Position numbers and translations under genes: made by a program. Below, piece after piece: positions 5,674 through 11,559 of a stretch of 11,838 nucleotides of DNA; within the stretch, counting starts at the first letter, position 1; each line of letters starts with the position of its first letter. The stretch covers positions 1,302,208-1,314,045 of the forward strand of contig MU646323.1 of the NCBI GenBank assembly GCA_026770585.1, given 5' to 3'. The stretch comes from Baffinella frigidus (Eukaryota; Cryptophyceae; Cryptomonadales; Baffinellaceae). The notes under the pieces were generated by a model. It did not search any database. It was not told the origin of the DNA and saw only the letters and a list, made by a program, of their open reading frames with translations.

Positions 5674-7082
5674 GGTTTAGGGGTTTTGGGAGGGAGGGAG
5701 GGGGCAAGAACCGCTCAGGCTTTAGGGTTCAGGTTTAGGGTTCAGGGTTCAGGGTTTAGGGTTCAGGGTTCAGGGTTTAGGGTTTTGGGTTCAGGGTTTA
5801 GGGTCTAGGGTTTAGGGTTTGACCGCAGGCTCGCGCCTCCGCTTCCCGTTGGTGCCCATCTGCTGCCCGACCACCTGAGGGAGGTTTTGGGTTTTGGTGT
5901 TTGGTGTTCGGTGTTTGGTGTTTAGGGGGTTTGGGTTTTGGATTATGGGTTTTGGGTTTTGGGGTTTAGGAGGTTTAGGGTATAGGGTATAGGGTTTAGG
6001 GTTTAGGGTTCGGGATTTGGGGTTTAGGGTTTAGGGTGTGGGTTATATGGTTTGGGGTTTGGGGTTTGCAAACCAACCGATCTTTATTAAAGAAGAACAC
6101 GAAGAAGAAGAAGAAGGCACATATCCAAAACACTCCCTGGGGGCAACGCACCCGCCAGCCCTTCCTACTAAACTAAGCTCACTTTTTGACGCTGGCGGAT
6201 TTCCAGCTCTGTCTCAGGCGATTTGGTCTTTCCAATTTGGTGAGACCAGGCTTGGTTCAATTCCAAATTTCACTCTGAGCCACAACATTTCGCCTAAGTC
6301 AACTCCCCCGGAAACCACAGCCTTAAGTCAAATGCCGGCTCCCAGAGCCGGTCCATCTAAACGAAATGGCAACTTACTGCCGAGGATCATCTTTGTTGAC
6401 TTGACTCAAGGTAGAAGGTCCTGGCTGGCAGTGAATTTGACAGATTTGTACCACACACCCAGTGTCAACTTGGGTATAGTCCGCCAAGCCGGCTGGGGCA
6501 GAACTAGATTCTGTGCCAGATTGGTATGGTACCCCCTGACGGATCTCATTCCTCTCCCTCTCATTTCCTTCCCTGGCACGAATCCGGAAAATCTCAACGA
6601 GCAAAACACTTCAGTTTGGAAGGCTAGTGCACACCTTGACGGAGCGCATGCAGCCCGGGTGGTTGGGGTCGTCGTACTCGCCTGTGTACACAGACGCGGG
6701 GCCCGTGCGCGCCGTAGCCTGGCAGTTGGTGGGAGGTCAGGACATGCACCCACCTAACAGCGTCACCGTCCAGCGTACTTAGTCGGATCCAGGGACAGGG
6801 TGCTCGACACGCAATATGCGACGGTATGAAGAACGGGGGGGGCGGGGGGCAGAGAGCGAGAGACGGTGGGCTGCTGCGCCGGGGATTTACCGCGAAGGCT
6901 TCAGCGGGGGAGAAAATGGACAGCGCTGCGACACTCGCGCCACCGAGGATGCCCCCGAGAACGTTGCGGCGAGAGACGCCATCACTCTGCGCCCGGAGCG
7001 ACAGCACACCCGACGTCGCCGGGGCGGGGCAGAACGCCTGGGCGGCCGCGAGGCCAGAGAGGAAGAGAGCGGAGGTGCGCAT
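3600..7082 (-). CDS. Thylakoid-lumen protein with YxGxYxDPNHPGC domain, 7 exons
   Basis: Exons: 6891-7082, 6635-6718, 5824-5874, 5411-5470 (donor could be at 5414), 4870-4935, 3874-3924, 3600-3638. They give 180 residues, all introns phase 0 and GT-AG (donors GTAAAT, GTGTGC, GTCAAA, GTGCGC, GTACAC, GTAACC). Residues 1-16 are a signal peptide cleaved before Phe17 (AQA|FCP). A short transit region follows, then SRRNVLGGILGGASVAALS and AEAFA|A, a twin-arginine-type lumen signal (cut after 64). The mature domain has YTGEYDDPNHPGCMR (75-89), DGPAGTCVEGD, APWRITG, VDFTPK|GGPKDL and ends DGNTWTKKEAAK. From memory this order matches a conserved algal lumen family of unknown biochemical role; a profile search is needed. 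The start at 7082 is the Met of the signal peptide. Exons 3-7 are separated mainly by telomere-like arrays. Confidence 0.87.
3639..3873 (-). repeat. Lumen-gene intron 6: TTTGGGG/TTTAGGG array
   Basis: Almost the whole 235-nt intron is heptamers: TTTGGGG (3645-3727), mixed units, three AAGCTTC units (about 3786-3806), TGTTTGG, then TTTAGGG to 3860. In the transcript it is C-rich and ends CCCTAAATCAG at the acceptor. Confidence 0.88.
4096..4307. mobile_element. MITE-like element, copy 3, degenerate and duplicated
   Basis: A left end TACAGGGGTACTTCGCTCAT (4096) runs only to the element middle. A second left end, AACAGGGGCACCTCGGTTAC, starts at 4200 and continues to a right end GAGCGAGGTAACTCT. 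The flank GGTGGGAGAGGTGATGGGG (4067) also recurs as GGTGTGGGAGAGGTGAGGGG (4169), so flank plus left arm were duplicated. Confidence 0.7.
4486..4626. repeat. AT-rich minisatellite, about seven 19-24 bp units
   Basis: Degenerate units alternate CGCCATRYAATACATTTA and AGCATAKRATACATTTA, ending with CGCCACAGAACAGATTTAG. It is strikingly AT-rich inside a G/C-rich intron (lumen-gene intron 5). Function unknown. Confidence 0.65.
5162..5215 (-). pseudogene. Partial duplicate of lumen-gene exon 4
   Basis: It matches 5400-5453 at 52 of 54 positions and lacks the first six codons of exon 4. After CCACAG at 5218 it could read RDGPAGTCVESDATV (5173-5217), phase 0 at both ends with the same GTGCGC donor. 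It may be a dead fragment or an alternative exon. The two differences give one silent and one Gly-to-Ser change. Confidence 0.7.
5299..5387 (+). repeat. CT microsatellite
   Basis: Near-continuous CT dinucleotides interrupted by CCCTC, located between the two copies of the exon 4 region. In the lumen-gene transcript it reads as GA repeats. Confidence 0.9.
5471..5823 (-). repeat. Lumen-gene intron 3: heptamers plus unique 110 bp
   Basis: Heptamers (TTTAGGG, TTGAGGG, TTCAGGG) fill 5609-5820 apart from a G-rich gap near 5690-5720. The unique part (5471-5608) holds a perfect odd palindrome GTGTGAGTGACTCACAC at 5561-5577. No other exon was seen. Confidence 0.8.
5875..6634 (-). repeat. Lumen-gene intron 2: heptamers and 560-bp low-GC insert
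   Basis: The 760-nt intron has heptamers only at 5881-6067. At GGTTTGCAAACC (6062-6073), a perfect palindrome, it changes abruptly to about 560 bp of lower-GC unique sequence. On the minus strand that insert ends with CTTCTT repeats and TTTAATAAAG, a possible internal polyadenylation signal. On the plus strand it is open from 6047 to 6757. Confidence 0.7.
6719..6890 (-). other. Lumen-gene intron 1, conventional
   Basis: This 172-nt GT-AG intron has no telomere-like repeat. Donor is GCG|GTAAAT; the acceptor ends CCTGACCTCCCACCAACTGC then CAG, with a branch-like CTGAC. An in-frame TGA just upstream of the acceptor fixes the exon 2 frame. Confidence 0.75.
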
Positions 7083-7852
7083 CGTTGTGGTCTTGGTTTT
7101 GGTTCGCTTGGATGAGCCCACCCAAGATCGGACGAGGAGCAATCGCAAAAGTCAATTTCTCGGATTTTAGGGGGAATACACGCCAAAAGTGGATTGAAAG
7201 TCCCTGAGAGGGACTCTACTGGAGCCATTGTTTTTTACAATTGCTCCGCGTAAAATCTAAGTTCGAAATCGAACCATCCACTGGAGGAAATCCGTCAGGT
7301 TCCACCCTCGATTTGCACTCCGATAGGTTCAGGTTGCGAGCCTGACAACTTGAACAACTTTAGATGAAGTATACAACTTTCAAGTGTAAGTCAATTTTGA
7401 TCACGGCGTCAGCAAAGACAAACGTGTGTAGTAAATTTTATTATAAAAAGATCTATTTTAAACGTGTGTAGTAATTTTCATGATATTTGATCATGGAGCC
7501 GGCCGCTTTTCCGGCGCCACGTGACCAATTGATGACTTTTGGCGTGTTTCCCGAGCAATAATCCAATAATTGACTTAGGAATCTGTTCGCATAGATAGCC
7601 TCTACGGGACACGACAGGGCCATGCTTCTTTTGCACCTGTTCTGACCGTCTTGTGACCAACGCATTCCTCCTGCCCGCACATACTTCGCATCTCTTTCGG
7701 TTGCTAGGCAGCTGCAGAAGCCGGGCCAGACGAAGCCCACCACCGCGCGCCCTGCTGGTGCAGCTGGAGAAGTGGGTAGGGGCGCAGGTGGACCCAGGAC
7801 CCAGGACCAGGTGGGTTGCAGCCGGAGCAGCAGGCCTTCGGTTGGAGGAACG
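7083..7852. promoter_or_regulatory. Divergent promoter region
   Basis: The lumen gene leaves leftward from 7082 and the acidic-protein gene rightward from 7853. AAACGTGTGTAGTAA is repeated with a 40-bp period (7420-7434 and 7460-7474) in AT-rich DNA. A CACGTG box (7518-7523) abuts CCAAT (7524-7528) and another CCAAT lies at 7563-7567. The 143-bp dispersed 5' module (7117-7259) is just upstream of the lumen gene. Regulatory roles are inferred. Confidence 0.5.
7117..7259 (-). repeat. 143-bp dispersed 5' module, inverted copy
   Basis: It is about 90 percent identical (15 differences, no gaps) to plus 11560-11702. It contains an ATG (7228) opening MAPVESLSGTFNPLLACIPP, out of frame with the lumen protein, 146 nt upstream of that start. 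Homology ends at GGGTGGG, 34 bp before the lumen-gene ATG, so it would form its 5' UTR or promoter. Confidence 0.8.
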
Positions 7853-9242
7853 ATGGGCTGCGGTTCGTCACTCTCGGCCGGAGATGCTTCTCTGCCTCGG
7901 CTCCCGTCCGACCACCCGCGCGGAAAGGGTGCTGGCCGGATGAACCTGATGTCCGCGAAAACCATTGAGAACGCCGGCGTCTCGATTCGCTCTGTGGTAC
8001 GAGCCCCCTCCCCTGGCTGAAACGTTTGTTCTTCGGTTGCAGTGCACACCAGGACCCTATCGCCCACTCTCACTCCACCCTCTCGCATCCAAGCCTCTCA
8101 CGCCCCCCCTTCCTTCACAGCCCCCAATCCTACCCGCTGACGCTGAACCGCCTCCCCCCGCCAGCTCCGCGGGTCTGCCTCGAAGCGCGCTCCCGCACAA
8201 GCACCACCTCCCCGCGCGCGCCCGCCCCCCGCCCGCCCGTCCGACTCCTTCCTCCGCCGGCTCCAGCCCCCGCCGCCGTGCGACGAAACGCCGCCGTCCG
8301 CCACGCTGCAGCCGTTTTCGCCGTTCGGCGGGGTGCTGGAGGAGAAGTTCGACGACGTGTCTGACTCGCCGACGTGGAAGCGCTCGACGTCCAACCTGGA
8401 GTCACCCCTCCCGGTCAAGGTTAGCCCCGCCGCATAGCCACCCCTCCTGTTCAACGAATATACGGCCCCCCGGGGGCAATCTTGGGGTTTCGGTTGAGGG
8501 GGGGGCAATTGACTCTACCTGACTTTATCCACGCTGTCCCGCGGCAGGAGGTATTCAACCCAAACCCTACACCCTACGCTCTACACCCTACACCCTACAC
8601 CCTAAACCCTAAACCCTAAACCCTCACCCCTCACCCCTAGCCCCTAGCCCCCAACCCCTAACCCCTACTGTCCCGCGGCAGGCGCCTTCGTCGTGGGAGC
8701 AGATAGGGCCAGACTCCACAGACCTGCCGCCCGCGTTCTCTCTCGCGCCACAGCACGCCGTGCCGGGGCCCTCCCCGCCCGCACAGGACGCAGCGCCGAA
8801 GGCCCCGGGGGGTTCGGAGCTCTCACCACCCGCGCCGCCGGAGACCTCCTCACCCGCGGCGCCGCCAGAGGACGCAGCGCCGCCACAAGACGCGGCGCCG
8901 GCGGTGGAGGAAGACGCGGGCGCGGCGCCTGAGGTGGCGCACGGCGTCGACGACTCGTCGCCTGCGGTAGAGCAAGGCTCCGACATTCCCGCAGCTGAAG
9001 GCGGCACGGACGCGGCGCCACAGGACGCGGCGGTTGAGCTGGCGCACGGCTCTGACAGCCCCGCCGAAGACGCCGTGCAAGAGGCCCAACAGCCGCAAGA
9101 GGCTCAGGAGGAGGAGGGGGAGAGCGCAGGCGCTGAGAGCGCAGCCTTCGAGGTGGACGCGTCCTCCCCCGCGCCACCGGTCAAGGAGGGCGCCGCTGAG
9201 CCCTCCGCCGCATCCTCGCTGCGAAGCGACGCCGCTGGGTAA
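7853..9242 (+). CDS. N-acylated-type acidic disordered protein, 3 exons
   Basis: Exons 7853-7996, 8165-8419 and 8682-9242 give 319 residues; both introns are phase 0 (donors GTACGA, GTTAGC; acceptors CCGCCAG, GCGGCAG). The N-terminus MGCGSS fits myristoylation at Gly2 with palmitoylation at Cys3, implying membrane attachment. Residues 49-95 are Pro/Ala/Arg-rich. Residues 96-133 (QPFSPFGGVLEEKFDDVSDS, then PTWKRSTSNLESP) look most like a conserved core. Residues 134-319 are acidic and Ala/Pro-rich with repeated DAAP, PQDAA and VELAHGSDS-like units, likely disordered. The stop at 9240-9242 overlaps GGGTAAGG, a possible donor, and the +1 frame stays open and similarly composed to 9354. The C-terminus is therefore uncertain. 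No family recognised; scaffold or adaptor role would be a guess. Confidence 0.72.
8534..8683 (+). repeat. Telomere-like array bracketed by a 15-bp direct repeat
   Basis: CTGTCCCGCGGCAGG occurs at about 8535-8549 and 8669-8683; the right copy is the 3' splice site used by exon 3. Between them CCCTACA, CCCTAAA and CCCTCAC units run from about 8562 to 8668. CTAAC at 8658-8662 lies 20 nt before the acceptor and could be the branch site. Using the left acceptor would reach TAA within the array. Confidence 0.82.
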
Positions 9243-9470
9243 GGGGGTTGCGGCGGAGGGGGAGGAGGGCGCGCCCGCGCGGGTGGAGAGCGCTCTCCCT
9301 TCCTTCGCTGGCCCCAATGTTGGTGGAAACGGCGTCGCTGCTGCCGGCTGCTGACCGCTCGACCAGGCGGCTGAAGGGGAGGAGGCGGGGGTGGGGGGGC
9401 ACCCGTGAAGGCGTAGGGGAGGGGGTCGGGGGCGGGGGGTCTGTCGCCTGAGGAAAAGCCTGTTTGTCGT
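9243..9470 (+). other. 3' flank with possible extra coding sequence
   Basis: In the +1 frame relative to exon 3 the sequence reads KGVAAEGEEGAPARVESALP, then SFAGPNVGG and ends in TGA at 9354, with strong G/C at third positions. A one-base indel in the GGG before TAA would join it to the upstream protein. Beyond 9360 only G-rich low-complexity sequence was seen. Confidence 0.4.
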
Positions 9471-9616
9471 CCCGAGGCGGGCCCAACCGGCGTGTCGTGA
9501 GGCGGGCCGATCCCAGGCCTTTTCTGAGGCGGGCCTGTCAGTTTGGGCCGGTCGCCTGCTCCGGCTCTGGTGGGGTTGGTCCCAAGAGCTCCAAGAGCTC
9601 TCCCGAGGCGGGCCTA
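9471..9616 (+). repeat. Dispersed GAGGCGGGCC units, second cluster
   Basis: Four units begin near 9473, 9498, 9524 and 9604 (GAGGCGGGCCCAACC, GAGGCGGGCCGATCC, GAGGCGGGCCTGTCA, GAGGCGGGCCTATCC). It is the unit of the tandem array at 3474-3570, here spaced irregularly in the 3' flank of the acidic-protein gene, same strand. Confidence 0.8.
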
Positions 9617-9696
9617 TCCCGGGCTAGTCTTCACACGTGTGAATGGCGCTCTGGTGCGCGAGAGAAGCTGCGGTAATGAATGTTGTATATTGTGGG

Positions 9697-9734
9697 GGGG
9701 GATGCCGCGGTGGCTGTGGTGGTATTAAGAAAGT

Positions 9735-9762
<28 letters not shown>
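9697..9762 (+). other. 3'-end-like module followed by CT microsatellite
   Basis: CCGCGGTGGCTGTGGTGGTA then TTAAGAAAG matches the other modules with AATAAA changed to AAGAAA. In one frame it reads RWLWWY-stop. A CT dinucleotide tract follows (9735-9762). It lies about 480 bp past the acidic-protein stop codon and may be its 3' end. Confidence 0.5.
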
Positions 9763-9766
<4 letters not shown>

Positions 9767-9954
9767 TCATGGGTTACTGGAAGAAACGCGCTGTCTTCGT
9801 GTCCAGGGGTTCCTCGCAGTCCCCAACACGCGCCGCCCCTAGGGTCGTCCTATGCTCCTAAGGCTGTGCGTGTCCTTAATTTCGAGTAATGCCTGTACAG
9901 TGCGCGCGACCTCTCTCGTCGTCCCTACTAAACCATAGCCTCCGAGAGGGGGAG
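9763..9954. other. Gene-free stretch
   Basis: No exon, array or palindrome was recognised between the CT tract and MITE copy 4. Confidence 0.4.
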
Positions 9955-10074
9955 TACAGGGGTACCTCGCTCATAAGAAACTGCCACCCCCTAGGACCCT
10001 ACAGTAGGGCTATGCCTAGGGCCCTAGGGTGGTGCATGGGGGGGGCGGTTTCTCATAAGCGAGGTACCCCTGTA
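9955..10074. mobile_element. MITE-like element, copy 4
   Basis: A 120-bp element with ends CAGGGGTACCTCGCTCATAA and its near reverse complement, flanked by TA on both sides. The core is CCTAGGACCCTACAGTAGGG. The whole copy can fold as one hairpin. Confidence 0.9.
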
Positions 10075-10200
10075 CAGTACATGGCGGCCGCGTTAGTATG
10101 AATCAACGTCTTTGTCTTTCTCGCTGCGTGTACGTACACTCACGGCTATAGTGTAGATGTAGTCCTTATTGTACGAGTGACCTTCCATCGACCTTAACAA

Positions 10201-10240
10201 GAGAGACCTTTATTAATACCACCGCAACCGCCATGTACAC
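10201..10240 (-). other. 3'-end-like module with AATAAA
   Basis: The minus strand reads ATGGCGGTTGCGGTGGTATT then AATAAAGGTCTCTC. AATAAA is at 10214-10209. One frame reads WRLRWY followed by two stops. It lies about 620 bp downstream of the minus-strand stop codon at 10838. Confidence 0.55.
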
Positions 10241-10257
10241 CCCCTCCCTGCGGAGGC

Positions 10258-10378
10258 TACAGGGGTACCTCGCTCATAAGAAACCGCCCCCCCCTAGGAC
10301 CCTAAAGTAGGCCTATGCCTGGGGCCCTATGATGGTCCTTTGGGGGGGGCTGTTTCTTGTGAGCGAGGTACCCCTGTA
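10258..10378. mobile_element. MITE-like element, copy 5, with repeated flank
   Basis: A 121-bp element with canonical ends and TA on each side. The left flank GCGGAGGCTAC (10250) recurs after a C run on the right (10391), and TGTAC plus C-rich tract precedes both. This is a longer flanking repeat than the TA dinucleotide. Confidence 0.88.
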
Positions 10379-10454
10379 CCCCCCCCCCCCGCGGAGGCTA
10401 CGGTCGAGCAGGGGCGACGAGAGAGGTCAGGCGCACTCTTCTGTACTCTACATG

Positions 10455-10577
10455 CACAGGGGCTACTGACAAATAAGGACACGCACCGCCCTAGAGGGTC
10501 CTACGGCAGGGCTATGCCGAGGAGCGTAGGACCACTTGTGGGGCGTTGTGTGTCGTTATTCGCGAGTAACCCCTGCA
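10455..10577. mobile_element. MITE-like element, copy 6, decayed
   Basis: Ends GCACAGGGGCTACTGACAAA and CGCGAGTAACCCCTGCA, with core CCTAGAGGGTCCTACGGCAG and GGCTATGCCGAGG, are recognisable but diverged. Its right flank GCTTCCTT is also the right flank of copy 7. Confidence 0.6.
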
Positions 10578-10593
10578 GCTTCCTTGGTCGCAA

Positions 10594-10648
10594 GTACCTC
10601 CTGAACCCGCGGCTCAATCAGTTCCTCCTGAACCCGCGACCCAATCAG
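10594..10648 (+). repeat. 27-bp tandem duplication
   Basis: ACCTCCTGAACCCGCGGCTC/AATCAGT is followed directly by TCCTCCTGAACCCGCGACCC/AATCAGT, with three differences. No function evident. Confidence 0.75.
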
Positions 10649-10681
10649 TACCCGGGCCCTACTGTAGGCCTACTGTACATG

Positions 10682-10810
10682 TACAGGGGTACCTCGCTCA
10701 TCAGAATACACCCCCCCTACTACACTGTAGGATCACCATAGGGCCCTAGGCATAGGCCCACTGCAGGGTCCTAGGAGGAGGCGCTTTCTGATGAGCGAGG
10801 TACCCCTGTA
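10682..10810. mobile_element. MITE-like element, copy 7
   Basis: A 129-bp element from TACAGGGGTACCTCGCTCAT to GAGCGAGGTACCCCTGTA, TA at both ends, with a slightly longer interior than copies 4 and 5. It lies in the 3' flank of the minus-strand gene ending at 10838. Confidence 0.88.
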
Positions 10811-10837
10811 GCTTCCTTCCGAGAGAGGGCATATCCG

Positions 10838-11372
10838 CTAGTACCCGAAGCCGCCCCCCGGGACGGAGAGCCCCGCGACCATTGCTTTCATCTGTGCGCG
10901 GATCGCTGTTGGGGTTGGGGTGTGGGGGTTAGGGTTCAGGATAGGGTTTAGGGTATGGGGGCTGGTGTTTGGTGTGTGGTGTGTGGTGTTTGGTGTTTGG
11001 TGTTTGGTGTTTGTTTGGTGTTTGGTGTTTGGTGTTTGGTGTTTGGTGTTTGGTGTTTGGTGTTTGGTGTTTGGTGTTTTGGTGTGTGGTGTTTGGCGTT
11101 TTGGTGTTTTGTGTTTTGTGTTTTGTGTTTTTTTGTATTGTGTTTTGTGTTTTGTGTCTGTTGTTTTGTGTTTTGTGTTTGGTGTTTCGGATTTAGTGTT
11201 TATGGCTGGGCAACCCATAGGGCTCCTACGCCCAGGCTTGTCAGGGTTTAGGGTTTAAGGTTAAGGGTTTAGGGTTAAGGGTTTAGGGGTTAGGGTTGAG
11301 GGGTTAGGGGTTGCCTGCGAGGCGCTCCATTTCCTCGTCTGGGAGGTCCGGCTTCGCGGGAGGGCCTGCCGC
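10838..11372 (-). CDS. Unidentified minus-strand gene, last two exons
   Basis: Exon n-1 (11315-11372) follows AAACAG and reads AAGPPAKPDLPDEEMERLA, ending GCAG|GCAACC. The last exon (10838-10905) follows CCAACAG and reads AIRAQMKAMVAGLSVPGGGF then GY-stop. The phase 1 join gives an uninterrupted charged helix-like stretch (EEMERLAAIRAQMKAM). The donor is GC, not GT, because reading on hits TAA in the array and no GT fits. A tiny exon at 11220-11230 with a later acceptor (GCGCACAG) is an alternative. The 5' part of the gene was not found; no family recognised. Confidence 0.58.
10906..11314 (-). repeat. GC-AG intron filled with TGTTTGG and TTTAGGG heptamers
   Basis: TGTTTGG units (10970-11095) grade into TTTTGTG units (11100-11180); TTTAGGG/TTAAGGG units fill 11244-11310. 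About 45 bp of unique sequence (11199-11243) lies between. On the minus strand CTAAC (10932-10928) lies about 23 nt from the acceptor. Confidence 0.75.
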
Positions 11373-11379
11373 CTGTTTG

Positions 11380-11440
11380 TGGTTTGTGGTTTGTGGTTTG
11401 GGGTTTGGGGTTTGGGGTTTGGGGATTGGGGATTAGGGTG
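11380..11440 (+). repeat. Telomere-like array (TTTGTGG, TTTGGGG)
   Basis: Three TTTGTGG units are followed by four TTTGGGG units, then decayed units. It lies immediately upstream of the minus-strand exon at 11315-11372 and would be the end of its preceding intron. Confidence 0.82.
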
Positions 11441-11559
11441 TGGGAAAAACGGTGTAGAAAGGATTAAGAGGAAAATACAGAGTTCAACTCTAGCACTTGA
11501 GAAGATAAGTAAGACACAGCCTCGGTGGGGGTGCATTGCATGGCGGCCGTGTTCCACCC
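11441..11559. other. Stretch with a 5' fragment of the 3'-end-like module
   Basis: Plus 11512-11556 reads ACACAGCCTCGGTGGGGGTG then CATTGCATGGCGGCCGTGTT, matching 3368-3408, but the AATAAA half is absent: the 143-bp module begins at 11560 instead. No exon was convincing. Confidence 0.45.

Noticed and set aside
5054-5707. Long frames with LSLSLS or RERERE runs
   Set aside because: They arise from the CT microsatellite in an intron; only the short exon 4 part is supported.
6624-7148. Single 174-codon minus frame through the lumen-gene start
   Set aside because: It reads through intron 1 and gives the wrong frame for exon 2; splicing restores the DPNHPGC motif.
8098-9317. Long antisense minus frames over the acidic-protein gene
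   Set aside because: Shadows of high-GC, Ala/Pro-rich codons; no start, splice or family evidence on that strand.
10920-11258. Open frames encoding GVWCLVF repeats on plus, and the KHQTPNT repeats on minus
   Set aside because: They are translations of TGTTTGG heptamers; three 7-nt units restore the frame, so long frames arise without coding.
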